A DNA stretch of 56,656 nucleotides from an uncultured Eggerthellaceae bacterium (GCA_947565185.1 CANODU010000005.1:1-56656); one strand, 5' to 3'; positions 39,436-47,078 are shown, counted from the first letter of the stretch. Notes: a model not told the origin generated them from the letters alone. Numbers and translations: made by a program.

Positions 39436-40104
39436 TCAGCCCACGAAGCGGTATCCCGCGCGGCGCACTGTCTCTATCTTGCAAGCGCTGCCCAGATGTT
39501 TCAGCTTCTTGCGCAGGAAGGAGATGTAGGCCTCCACGTTGTTGTCCCCCGCGCTGGAGGTGACCCCCCACGCCTTCTGGATCAGCGTCTCTTTGGAGAC
39601 GATGGTACCCGGGGCGGACATGAGGATCTTCATGATGGAGAACTCCTTGAAGCTCAGCGTGATGGACTTGCTTTCGCACGTGAGCTCGTAGTTCTCAAGG
39701 CCCAACGTGAGATCGCCCACGGTGAGGCTTTCGAACTGCACCTCCCCTTGCCGCCGCGAAAGCGCGCGCAGATGCGCCATGAGCTCGGCTGGCGAGAAGG
39801 GCTTGGTCATGTAATCATCCGCGCCCGCATCCAAACCGGTGATCTTGTCACCCACGGCATCGCGTGCGGTCAAGAGCAGGATGGGCGTGGAGATGTTCGC
39901 ACGACGGATCTGACGGGTGGCTTCGAAGCCGTCCATCTTCGGCATCATGACGTCCATGACGATGACGTCGTAGGCTTCGACGGTAGCATAATCCAAAGCC
40001 GCCTGACCGTCGGTCACCTTATCGATCTCGTAACCGTTGTCATTCAAGATCTTCTCGAGCGCGTCTGCCAGACGCTCGTCATCTTCCGCTATGAGAACAT
40101 GCAT
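39436..40104 (-). CDS. OmpR/PhoB-type response regulator
   Basis: This 222-aa regulator has a receiver domain with phospho-acceptor D51 (VIVMDVMMPK) and conserved Lys (TKPFSPAELM), and a C-terminal winged helix (TLSFKEFSIMKILMSAPG, ...RRAGYRF). The ATG at 40104 is chosen because AGGAGG lies 6 nt upstream. The upstream region holds paired TTTCAGG direct repeats at 11-bp period facing this gene, typical of an OmpR-type operator, so autoregulation is likely. A matching repeat pair faces the other way toward a candidate RNA. No structural target gene is adjacent. Confidence 0.95.
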   Translation of the reverse strand: MHVLIAEDDERLADALEKILNDNGYEIDKVTDGQAALDYATVEAYDVIVMDVMMPKMDGFEATRQIRRANISTPILLLTARDAVGDKITGLDAGADDYMTKPFSPAELMAHLRALSRRQGEVQFESLTVGDLTLGLENYELTCESKSITLSFKEFSIMKILMSAPGTIVSKETLIQKAWGVTSSAGDNNVEAYISFLRKKLKHLGSACKIETVRRAGYRFVG

Positions 40105-40129
40105 GGGGAGCCTCCTCGGAGTTTCCGAC

Positions 40130-40135
40130 ATTCTA
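40130..40135 (-). promoter_or_regulatory. -10 box of the two-component operon
   Basis: TAGAAT at 40135-40130 on the minus strand, about 25 bp before the regulator ATG. The TTTCAGG repeats lie at about -46 to -63 from the inferred start. Confidence 0.5.
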
Positions 40136-40168
40136 GCGCGGCTTCCCGTCATGGGGAGGGCAGGCGAA

Positions 40169-40216
40169 CCTGAAATCAACCTGAAAACACAAACGGTGTT
40201 TCAGGAAGGTTTAAGG
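40169..40216. promoter_or_regulatory. divergent OmpR-type operator: two TTTCAGG repeat pairs
   Basis: On the minus strand TTTCAGG occurs at 40186-40180 and 40175-40169. On the plus strand TTTCAGG and TTTAAGG occur at 40199-40205 and 40210-40216. Both pairs have an 11-bp period. The plus pair overlaps the -35 region of the candidate RNA promoter (-10 TATAGT at 40226-40231). Confidence 0.65.
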
Positions 40217-40237
40217 TATCGCGCGTATAGTGCATGA

Positions 40238-40436
40238 CAGTGTTTCCCAGCACTAGCGTGACGCGAAGCCAGTCGGAACAACCTTGGAAGCGTGTCACGC
40301 AGTTTGACAACCGAATCCGGGTGAATCTTAACAACCATAGTCGGTCTGACCAGCCGGCGAAGATTCCAACCAACTCACCCAGATGAGCGCGAAGGCACCG
40401 TGGAACCTCCTCCACCTCGGTGCCTTCCTTGTTTTC
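40238..40436 (+). ncRNA. candidate structured non-coding RNA
   Basis: A gene-free stretch has several helices in series: GCGTGAC/GTCACGC (40256-40300); a long stem in which GGGTGA and AATCTT (40319-40329) pair with AAGATT and TCACCC (40360-40380) across an internal loop; an inner GTCGG/CCGGC stem; and a strong terminator. TATAGT at 40226-40231 is a plausible -10 with operator repeats upstream instead of a -35. It is divergent from the two-component genes. I do not recognise the family; it is not an obvious T-box, tmRNA, RNase P or signal recognition RNA. Confidence 0.55.
40392..40436 (+). terminator. intrinsic terminator of the candidate RNA
   Basis: AAGGCACCG pairs with CGGTGCCTT (40392-40400 and 40418-40426), followed by CCTTGTTTTC. 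The T run is on the plus strand only, which fixes the direction. Confidence 0.75.
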
Positions 40437-40538
40437 GGACCAGATCATGATGCGTACCCTCTTGCGGGTGCAGCAGAAAGGGTATTCAGCTGCTTCGCAG
40501 TGCCGATGAAAAAGATATGAAACGAAGAGCTGGGCAGC

Positions 40539-40650
40539 GGGTGCAGCAGGAAGGGCGTTCAGCCTTGGCTTCGCCCGGCGAAATCCATGATATATATCAT
40601 CATGGATTTCTTGGGCTGCAGAATCGGCTTCAACCCTCCCTGCTGCACCC
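40539..40650 (+). repeat. R8 structure, copy 2 (candidate structured RNA)
   Basis: Outer stem GGGTGCAGCAGG/CCTGCTGCACCC (40539-40550 with 40639-40650), apical stem GAAATCCATGAT/ATCATGGATTTC (40580-40610). Interior strands match copy 1 almost exactly; the outer stem shares no sequence but still pairs fully. Confidence 0.7.
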
Positions 40651-40712
40651 TTTACATGCCTCGGCTTCGTCGGTGATCAAGGCGCAGATTGATGTGGGTG
40701 CTCTGCCTTCGT

Positions 40713-40734
40713 AGATGACGCGTAAGCGGCATCT
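40713..40734 (+). repeat. R3 hairpin
   Basis: AGATG-A-CGC-GTAA-GCG-G-CATCT, running straight into an R7 stem. Confidence 0.75.
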
Positions 40735-40766
40735 AACCGGGCGTAAGCCCGGTTAAACCGTTCACC
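40735..40766 (+). repeat. partial R7 unit
   Basis: AACCGGGC-GTAA-GCCCGGTT followed by AAACCGTTCACC; the remaining hairpins of the array are absent. Confidence 0.65.
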
Positions 40767-40803
40767 TTTGTGTGTATCAGCCAGAAACAGCGCCGATACG
40801 CTG

Positions 40804-41079
40804 TTACACCTCGTGCATGAAGCGGAAGACGTCTTCGCGCTGAATGGTCACTTGGCAGCCCAGCTCTTCGCCCGCTTCCGCCAACCGCTCCTGCACCTCA
40901 TTGAACGGACACACCTCCGGATCCAGCGTCACCAGCATGGTCATGGAGAAGAGCTCCTCCTGGCCCAAGATGGTCTGGTTGATGTCGTCGATGTTCGCCG
41001 CGCATTCGGTGAGCACGGTAGCCACCGCGGCCACGATGCCGGTGCGGTCCTTGCCAAGCACTGAGATGACGCATTTCAT
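40804..41079 (-). CDS. ACT-domain protein
   Basis: This 91-aa protein is a single ACT-type ligand-binding domain (UPF0237-like). It opens with the strand MKCVISVLGKDRTGIVAAVATVL, typical of glycine-cleavage regulator-like ACT proteins. Such stand-alone ACT proteins bind small molecules, often amino acids, but the ligand here is unknown. AAAGGA precedes the ATG. It ends 24 bp from folE in the same orientation and probably shares its transcript. Confidence 0.9.
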   Translation of the reverse strand: MKCVISVLGKDRTGIVAAVATVLTECAANIDDINQTILGQEELFSMTMLVTLDPEVCPFNEVQERLAEAGEELGCQVTIQREDVFRFMHEV

Positions 41080-41103
41080 GGGCGTTCCTTTCGTCCGTCT
41101 GAT

Positions 41104-41667
41104 CTATCCGCGCAGGATGAGGTTCAGCGCCTCGCTGCGTGTGGCATGGCGCCGTTCGAAGACACCGCGTACGGCGCTGGTGGTGGTCTTGCTGCCTGGC
41201 TTCTTCACGCCGCGCATGCTCATGCACAGATGCTCCGCCTCCAAGACCACCAACACGCCCTGCGGATGCAGCTCCTCCATGAGCGTGTCGGCCACCTGCG
41301 AGGTCAGACGCTCCTGCACTTGCGGGCGCTTGGCGAATGCATCCAAGAGCCGCGCCAGCTTCGACAGCCCGCAGATGCGGCCGTCCACGGCAGGAATGTA
41401 AGCGATGTGCGCCTTGCCGAAGAACGGCACCAGATGATGCTCGCACATGGAATAGAACGGGATGTCCCGCTCAAGCACCATCTCCTGATGGCCCTCGTCG
41501 AAGGTGGTGACGAAATGGCGGCGCGGATCCTCCGCAAGCCCGGCGAACACTTCCTCGTACATACGGGCCACGCGCGCGGGCGTCTTCAAAAGGCCCTCGC
41601 GGTCCGGATCCTCGCCGATCCCCTCCAGGATCAGGCGCACGCCCTCTTCGATCTTGGCTTTGTCCAT
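41104..41667 (-). CDS. folE: GTP cyclohydrolase I
   Basis: This 187-aa enzyme converts GTP to dihydroneopterin triphosphate, the first step of folate synthesis. The signature is present: [21 protein letters not shown] with the zinc Cys and His, [25 protein letters not shown], and the second zinc Cys in [16 protein letters not shown]. The ATG at 41667 is favoured by an upstream AAAGGAAG and by the usual family start; a start eight codons earlier is possible. No other folate gene is adjacent. Confidence 0.97.
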   Translation of the reverse strand: MDKAKIEEGVRLILEGIGEDPDREGLLKTPARVARMYEEVFAGLAEDPRRHFVTTFDEGHQEMVLERDIPFYSMCEHHLVPFFGKAHIAYIPAVDGRICGLSKLARLLDAFAKRPQVQERLTSQVADTLMEELHPQGVLVVLEAEHLCMSMRGVKKPGSKTTTSAVRGVFERRHATRSEALNLILRG

Positions 41668-41732
41668 GCGCTTCCTTTCAACAGCGAACATCCTAGCAAA
41701 TCTGCCGAACGGAAACAGCGCGACGATGCGGG

Positions 41733-42644
41733 TCAGATGTCCAGCTCGAGGCCGACGGGGCAGTGATCGCTGCCCTCCACGTCATCGTAGATGGAAGCCG
41801 CCACGATCTGATCCTTCAGGCTTTCGCTCACCAGGAAATAATCGATGCGCCAACCGGCATTCGTGCGCCGCGCGCGGCGCAGATAGCTCCACCACGTATA
41901 GACGCCTGCCAGGTCAGGATGCATGAAGCGGAACGTGTCCACGAATCCCGCCGCCTGCAGCGCGTCCATCTTGGCGCGCTCCTCATCCGAGAACCCCGAC
42001 ATCCCGCGGTTCGGTCCCGGATTCTTGAGGTCTATGTCATGGTGCGCCACGTTGAAATCGCCGCACATGATAACGGGCTTCGCATCCGTTCGCTCTCCTT
42101 CACCTGTCTTCGGCAGCGCATCTGCAGCCGCATCCGCATCGTTCGTCTCTAGGAATGCCAGATACGCCTGCGCTTCCGCCGCATCGGCGCTCTGCCCGTC
42201 CTGCGCCCGGCTCACAGGCACGCCCGCCGGCACGATGCCCTCCTCAAGGCCCTTGCAGAAATCGCGGAACGCGTCGTCCCACTGCATGCGATGGTCGATC
42301 CGCGCAAGCTCGTTCTGCGAATTCGGCGTGTACACGTCCACGAACCAGAAACCGGGGAACTCCGCGGCCAGGATCCGCCCTTCCGTGTCCAGATACGCAT
42401 CCCCCAGCCCGTGGAGCACCTGCAGCGGCTCCTCCCGGCAGAACAGCGCCGTGCCCGAATAGCCGCGCTTCTGCGCGTAGCTGTAGAACTGATGGTAGCC
42501 CGGCAGATCAAGCGCCACCTGCCCCGGCTGGCATTTCGTCTCTTGCAGCGCGAAGATATCAGCGCCGAACTGGCGGAACACCTCCAGGAAATCCTTCTTG
42601 AGAACGGCGCGGATCCCGTTCACGTTCCATGAGATGAATCGCAT
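41733..42644 (-). CDS. xth: exodeoxyribonuclease III / AP endonuclease
   Basis: This 303-aa Xth/ExoA-type enzyme cuts at abasic sites during base excision repair. Motifs: [22 protein letters not shown] (metal Glu), [16 protein letters not shown] (catalytic Asp/Asn), TYTWWSYL-like region and the C-terminal [11 protein letters not shown] (catalytic Asp-His pair). An insertion of about 50 residues rich in Ala and Asp near residues 130-180 makes it longer than the usual 250-270. GGGGAGG precedes the ATG. Confidence 0.95.
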   Translation of the reverse strand: MRFISWNVNGIRAVLKKDFLEVFRQFGADIFALQETKCQPGQVALDLPGYHQFYSYAQKRGYSGTALFCREEPLQVLHGLGDAYLDTEGRILAAEFPGFWFVDVYTPNSQNELARIDHRMQWDDAFRDFCKGLEEGIVPAGVPVSRAQDGQSADAAEAQAYLAFLETNDADAAADALPKTGEGERTDAKPVIMCGDFNVAHHDIDLKNPGPNRGMSGFSDEERAKMDALQAAGFVDTFRFMHPDLAGVYTWWSYLRRARRTNAGWRIDYFLVSESLKDQIVAASIYDDVEGSDHCPVGLELDI

Positions 42645-42695
42645 GCTGCCTCCCCTCGAACCGCTCCGCGCAAGCGAAGCGGCGCGCTCCGTGCG

Positions 42696-43169
42696 TCACT
42701 TATGATACGGCTCGCCGCGCTGGATCTTGAACGCACGGTAGATCTGCTCCAAGAGCACGACCCGCGCCAGGTTGTGCGGCAACGTGATGCGCCCCAACGA
42801 CCAGCGCGCCTGTGCCCGCTGCCGAACAGCGTCAGATACGCCACACGAACCGCCGATGATGAGCGCCACGTCGTTCACGCCATCCAACGCCAGCTCTTCC
42901 AGCGCATGGGCGATATCCGGACTGGATACCAGCTTGCCTCCGATGTCCAGCAAGATGGCGAACTCTCCCGGAGCCACAACGCGCAAGATGGCCTCACCTT
43001 CGCGCTCCCTCGCCTGCGCTTCGCCACCCGCCCGTGCCGGATCCACATCGGACAGCTCCTCCACAGAAAGGTGCGCATAGGGCGCCAAGCGCTTCACGTA
43101 TTCGGCGCACGCATCCTTCCAGAAGCGCTCTTTGAGCGCCCCCACGCAGATCACGCGCACATGCAACAC
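42696..43169 (-). CDS. rlmH: 23S rRNA (pseudouridine-1915-N3)-methyltransferase
   Basis: This 157-aa SPOUT methyltransferase methylates pseudouridine 1915 of 23S rRNA. The family marks are the central FAILLDIGGK, the SAM-binding IIGGSCGVSD and the C-terminal knot LPHNLARVVLLEQIYRAFKI followed by YHK. It is read from a GTG start; a second GTG three codons later would give the more usual family start (MRVICVGALKERFWK). It begins 11 bp after the murT-gatD stop. Confidence 0.96.
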   Translation of the reverse strand: MLHVRVICVGALKERFWKDACAEYVKRLAPYAHLSVEELSDVDPARAGGEAQAREREGEAILRVVAPGEFAILLDIGGKLVSSPDIAHALEELALDGVNDVALIIGGSCGVSDAVRQRAQARWSLGRITLPHNLARVVLLEQIYRAFKIQRGEPYHK

Positions 43170-43180
43170 AGACCCACCGC

Positions 43181-45505
43181 CTATCGGATGATCTTGCGCG
43201 CCATGAAGGCATTCGCCGCGCGCTCTTCGGCATCATCCAAGGGAGGCAGCGAGGGTGCTGCGCACCCCGTGCGCGCAGCGTAGCGCTCTGCCGCCCGCGC
43301 CAGCAGCCAGTCGGCCACCTCCGGATTCTTCGCGAGAAGCGGCCCGTGCAGATACGTGCCCACCACATTCTGGAACCGAATGCCATCCACCTGCTTATCG
43401 CCAGCCACCTCATCGGTGTTGCCGCACCCCGTGTGCGACACCACACGCCCGAACGGCTCGGCGTCCGGGTCCAGCACCGTGCGCCCCGCGTGATTCTCGT
43501 ACCCGATGACAGGCATCTCTGCCACTGGCGAGTTCAGCGCGATGTTGTCCACCAGCCGATCCGCCGACGTGCCCGGCCGGCGCGTCTCCATGGGCAGAAT
43601 GGAAAGCCCCGGCACCTCTTCGCCGTCCAAGAGCCAGATGCGCCCGAGCATCTGATAGCCGCCGCAAATGGCCAGGACCGGGCCACCCGCATCTACATAG
43701 GCCGCCAACGGCTCGCGCACCTTGGCAAGCTGCTCGCTGGCCATGCGCTGCTCACGATCCGGCGAACCGCCGATGAACACGAGGTCGGCCGCATCCAACG
43801 GCACCTCGTCCCCGTAGCGCACCTCGTGCACCCGCACCGGGATGCCGCGCCACGCCAGGCGCTGCGCCAGGATGCGCACGTTGCCGCCGTCCCCGTAGAG
43901 GTTCAGCAGGTCAGGCAGCATGTGCATGATGGTGATGGGTTCGCCCCCGTCGTGCAGCTCTTCGGATGCGCTGGCATCTGCATCGGGCATGGCGCTCGTG
44001 CCGCTTGCGTCGGGCGTAGCAGGCGCCTGAGACGCGGAGCTCTTCGTGGACACGAAGTCGTGCGGTGCTTTCGCGGCCGCCTTTTCGTGCGGCTCCGCCT
44101 CCTGCATCCGGTCCAACGCCGCATGCACGGGCGGCAGCGCCGTGTAGTTCGCAATGGCGTACACAGCAGCATGCGCGTCCACATCCGGCGCGTCCGCAAC
44201 GCGCGCGAACACCTCTTCGATGCTGTCCACCAACGCCGCCTTCACGCCCGCATACTTCAGGCGCACTTGCAGATCATTCTTGCGCTCGCCCCCGGCGAAC
44301 ACCGCCTGGATGTTCGGCTGAGCCAGCAGCTCTTCGAAATCGATGTCCCAGATCCACGAGATGTCGTGCCCGTCCACGTCGCGATCGTTGATGAAGAACG
44401 CCACCACCCGCGGACCGTCATCGGTGCCGACGATGCGCAGATTCTGGTTGAACCCGGTCGGGTTCTTCGCCAGGTTGAGCAGCACATCGCGTCCCTGGAT
44501 GCGGTACTCCTGCAAACGCCCGTTATGCGGGGCGAACGCGCTCACGGCATGCTGGACCTCCTCCGGCGTGCAACCACAGAGGGTGGCCGCCGCGAACACA
44601 GCCAGCAGGTTGTAGACCATGTATGTTCCGGAGAGCTTTGCGCTGAGGTGTGCCTGTCTCACTCCTCCGTCCCCGTGATACATGATGCGGAGGGTGAGGC
44701 CGCGCGCATGCAGGCGCACATCGTGAGCCGCGAAGGTAAGCGGCGGCCGCGTAAAGCCGCACTGCGGGCACGCGTAGGCGCCCAGCTGTCCGTATTGGCG
44801 GTACTCGTAGGTCAGCATATGCGAACACGCCTGGCAGATGGTGGCATCGGCCACTACGTTCTGCGCAAGGTTCATGCACCCTTCCACGCCGAATGGGATG
44901 AAGCGCCTTGGTGCTGGACCGCATCCGTTCGCATCCTGCGCGGCCGTCTCTTGCTCGCCTGCTTCCTGGACGCGGCGCGCCACCGTTTCGCAGAGCGGGT
45001 CGTCGGCGTTGTATATCAGCGTGGTTGCGGGAGATGCCAGAAGCCCCGCCACGATGGCATCCTGGATGCGGTCGATCTCACCGCAGCGATCCAGCTGATC
45101 CCGGAACAGGTTCAGGAGCACCATGCACGTGGGACGCAGATCCGGCAGCACCTTCGCCGACCACAGCTCATCGCATTCGATGACACCCCAATCCGCGCCG
45201 CGCGTGTGCAGCAACGCTGACGCCACGCCGCTGTTCAGGTTCGCACCCGTACGATTGCAGACGACGCTTTTGCCTGCGCCTTCCAGCACGTCAGCGATGA
45301 GGTTCGTCACGGTGGTCTTGCCGTTCGTGCCGACCACCACGACACAGCCTTCGTGCATGCGTCCCCGCAAGTCAGCGATGAGCTGGGGGTCCACTGCCAG
45401 CCCTACGATGCCGGGCAGGTTCGCCGCCGGCCGGCGCGCGATATGCCGCAGTCCCCAGGTGAGGACGCCGCTTGCCGCTTGCGCCACCTTTGCTCGGACT
45501 CCCAT
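43181..45505 (-). CDS. MurT-GatD fusion, lipid II isoglutaminyl synthase
   Basis: This 774-aa fusion amidates the glutamate of peptidoglycan precursors. The MurT part (1 to about 455) has the Mur-ligase P-loop VVVGTNGKTTVTNLI, a Cys4 zinc ribbon (CQACSHMLTYEYRQYG, then CPQC) and a DUF1727 region. A Ser/Ala-rich linker leads to a GatD glutaminase from about 535, with nucleophile Cys near 613 (LAICGGYQM) and His near 718 (YLHGPLL). The two are normally separate neighbouring genes that form a complex. AAGGAGG lies before the ATG at 45505. Residues of about 275-283 (YHGDGGVRQ) are encoded by an in-frame half R1 repeat and sit in a loop before the conserved SGTYMVYN motif. Confidence 0.95.
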   Translation of the reverse strand: MGVRAKVAQAASGVLTWGLRHIARRPAANLPGIVGLAVDPQLIADLRGRMHEGCVVVVGTNGKTTVTNLIADVLEGAGKSVVCNRTGANLNSGVASALLHTRGADWGVIECDELWSAKVLPDLRPTCMVLLNLFRDQLDRCGEIDRIQDAIVAGLLASPATTLIYNADDPLCETVARRVQEAGEQETAAQDANGCGPAPRRFIPFGVEGCMNLAQNVVADATICQACSHMLTYEYRQYGQLGAYACPQCGFTRPPLTFAAHDVRLHARGLTLRIMYHGDGGVRQAHLSAKLSGTYMVYNLLAVFAAATLCGCTPEEVQHAVSAFAPHNGRLQEYRIQGRDVLLNLAKNPTGFNQNLRIVGTDDGPRVVAFFINDRDVDGHDISWIWDIDFEELLAQPNIQAVFAGGERKNDLQVRLKYAGVKAALVDSIEEVFARVADAPDVDAHAAVYAIANYTALPPVHAALDRMQEAEPHEKAAAKAPHDFVSTKSSASQAPATPDASGTSAMPDADASASEELHDGGEPITIMHMLPDLLNLYGDGGNVRILAQRLAWRGIPVRVHEVRYGDEVPLDAADLVFIGGSPDREQRMASEQLAKVREPLAAYVDAGGPVLAICGGYQMLGRIWLLDGEEVPGLSILPMETRRPGTSADRLVDNIALNSPVAEMPVIGYENHAGRTVLDPDAEPFGRVVSHTGCGNTDEVAGDKQVDGIRFQNVVGTYLHGPLLAKNPEVADWLLARAAERYAARTGCAAPSLPPLDDAEERAANAFMARKIIR
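44656..44681 (-). repeat. R1 half copy inside the murT-gatD coding region
   Basis: A 26-bp R1 arm (CGGGG subtype) inserted in frame in the MurT part. On the minus strand it is translated YHGDGGVR, the same phase as in rarD. Confidence 0.9.
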
Positions 45506-45575
45506 CGGCCCTCCTTCCCCTGCCAGCACTACACCCGCACCGAATCGCATCTCTTTCGTAGTGCAGAACCGTAGT

Positions 45576-45593
45576 GCAGAACTTTAGTTCTGC
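45576..45593 (+). repeat. R6 hairpin
   Basis: GCAGAACTTTAGTTCTGC preceded by a broken half copy, suggesting tandem duplication. Confidence 0.75.
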
Positions 45594-45613
45594 CACCCCA
45601 AGGTTTTCCCGAG

Positions 45614-45631
45614 GCAGCACTGAAGTGCTGC
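45614..45631 (-). repeat. R6 hairpin, GCAGCAC stem variant
   Basis: Minus strand GCAGCAC-TTCA-GTGCTGC flanked by CGTAGC as in other copies. The A-T pair of the standard stem is replaced by C-G on both arms. Confidence 0.75.
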
Positions 45632-45666
45632 GCTACGCCCGCACTGAATCGCATCTTTTTCGTAGT

Positions 45667-45684
45667 GCAGAACTTTAGTTCTGC
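45667..45684 (+). repeat. R6 hairpin
   Basis: GCAGAACTTTAGTTCTGC preceded by CGTAGT. Confidence 0.75.
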
Positions 45685-45802
45685 CTCCTCGGCAACACGC
45701 AACATATTATGACCGCTGTCAAATGAGATACAACAAGACACTCAGGCCGTATTCGCTAGAATGCTGAAGGGTTAGGCGAAGATGTACCTGTAGGAGTCAC
45801 CG

Positions 45803-47077
45803 ATGGATGCAGCACAAATCACTTCAGTTGCCATATTCGTGATCGCGCTGGCGGTCATCATCTCAGAGAAGGTGCACCGCGCTATCGTGGCCTTGGCCGG
45901 CGCCGCGCTCGTGCTGATGCTGGGGGTCATGCCCTTCGAAGAGGCCATCGGCCACATCGATTTCAACACGCTGGGCGTGCTCTTCGGGATGATGCTCTTC
46001 GTGGGCGTCGTGAAGCTGTCAGGGCTGTTCGAATACCTCGCCGTCAAATGCGCGCATCTGGCAAAGGGCGAACCATGGCGCATCATGCTGCTGTTCGTGC
46101 TGCTCACGGCAGTGCTTTCGGCCTTCCTGGATAACGTGACCACCGTGCTCTTGATCGGACCGATGACGCTCAACATCTGCAAGCTGCTGAAGGTGGACCC
46201 CGTCCCCTTCTTCCTGACGGAGATCATGGCGTCGAACATCGGTGGCACGGCCACCTTGATCGGGGATCCGCCGAACATCATGATCGGATCCGCCGCGGGT
46301 TATGGCTTCGTGGACTTCATCGCGGTGGACGCGCCGGCCGTCATCATCATCTTGGCCGTCATCTGCGTCTGCTTCTACTTCCTGTACGGACGCAAGCTGA
46401 CAGCGCCTCAATCCGAAGTGGATGACGTGCTGGCGCTGCGCCCCGCCGACTACATCAAGGACCACCGCCTCCTGCGCATCTCCGTCGTCATGATCGCGTT
46501 GGTGGTCGTAGGCTTCATGTGCCACGACATGCTCGGCTGGGAATCCTGCGTGATCGCGCTGGGTGCCGCGGCCCTCATCCTGCTCCTTTCGCGCGCGTCC
46601 ATCGACCATGCACTGGCGCAAGTGGAATGGACCACGCTCGTGTTCTTCGCAGGCTTGTTCATCATCGTGGGTGCCATGACAGCCACGGGCGTCATCGACA
46701 TGCTGGCTGCGTGGCTGGTGGGCGTGACCGGCGGGAATGTGTTCCTGACCATGCTCGTGCTGGTGTTCGGCTCAGCCATCGTGTCCGCATTCTTGGACAA
46801 CATCCCGTTCGTGGCCACCATGATCCCCATCCTGATATCCATGGGCGCTACGGGCATGGACGTGACGCCGCTGTGGTGGGCGGTGTCCTTGGGTGCCTGC
46901 CTGGGCGGCAATGGGTCGCTCATCGGAGCTTCGGCGAACGTCGTGCTGTCGGACATCTCGCGAAAGAACGGGCACACCATCACGTTCGTGCAGTATCTGA
47001 AGGTGGGCTTCCCCATGATGCTCGTGACGGTCGTCTTGGCCGCCGTGTATCTGGTCTTGCGCTTCCCCCCAGCATAG
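45803..47077 (+). CDS. ArsB/NhaD-superfamily (ion transporter) permease
   Basis: This 424-aa membrane protein has about 11 helices. Two related halves each contain the superfamily's substrate motif: LLTAVLSAFLDNVTTVLLIGP with TATLIGDPPNIMIGS, and AIVSAFLDNIPFVATMIP with GNGSLIGASANV. This pattern fits the ArsB/NhaD ion-transporter group rather than a defined arsenite pump. Possible substrates are dicarboxylates, Na+/H+ or arsenite; no ars gene is near. TAGGAG lies before the ATG. It ends 10 bp from an R1 hairpin and faces the rubredoxin gene. Confidence 0.88.
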   Translation: MDAAQITSVAIFVIALAVIISEKVHRAIVALAGAALVLMLGVMPFEEAIGHIDFNTLGVLFGMMLFVGVVKLSGLFEYLAVKCAHLAKGEPWRIMLLFVLLTAVLSAFLDNVTTVLLIGPMTLNICKLLKVDPVPFFLTEIMASNIGGTATLIGDPPNIMIGSAAGYGFVDFIAVDAPAVIIILAVICVCFYFLYGRKLTAPQSEVDDVLALRPADYIKDHRLLRISVVMIALVVVGFMCHDMLGWESCVIALGAAALILLLSRASIDHALAQVEWTTLVFFAGLFIIVGAMTATGVIDMLAAWLVGVTGGNVFLTMLVLVFGSAIVSAFLDNIPFVATMIPILISMGATGMDVTPLWWAVSLGACLGGNGSLIGASANVVLSDISRKNGHTITFVQYLKVGFPMMLVTVVLAAVYLVLRFPPA

Positions 47078-47078
47078 C

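Larger units (their letters stand above)
40437..40803. other. intergenic stretch with R8, R3 and R7 modules
   Basis: No gene is supported. Holds R8 copy 2 (40539-40650), an R3 hairpin (40713-40734) and a partial R7 unit (40735-40766). Confidence 0.75.
45506..45802. other. intergenic region with R6 hairpins
   Basis: No gene. R6 copies at 45576-45593, 45614-45631 (reverse, changed stem) and 45667-45684, plus a half copy at about 45562. Divergent promoters for murT-gatD and the permease must lie here, but I see no clear pair. Confidence 0.75.

Noticed and set aside
40385-40436. T-box riboswitch at the candidate RNA 3' end
   Set aside because: The T-box sequence TGGNACCGCG and specifier loop are absent; only a terminator is present, and no aminoacyl-tRNA gene follows.
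40176-40448. Minus-strand open frame of 90 codons over the candidate RNA
   Set aside because: It runs across the operator and the terminator hairpin, has no ribosome site and no recognisable protein features; the helices explain the interval better.
45803-47077. Arsenite efflux pump ArsB
   Set aside because: The motifs are shared by the whole ArsB/NhaD ion-transporter group and no arsR, arsA or arsC is near, so a specific name is not justified.
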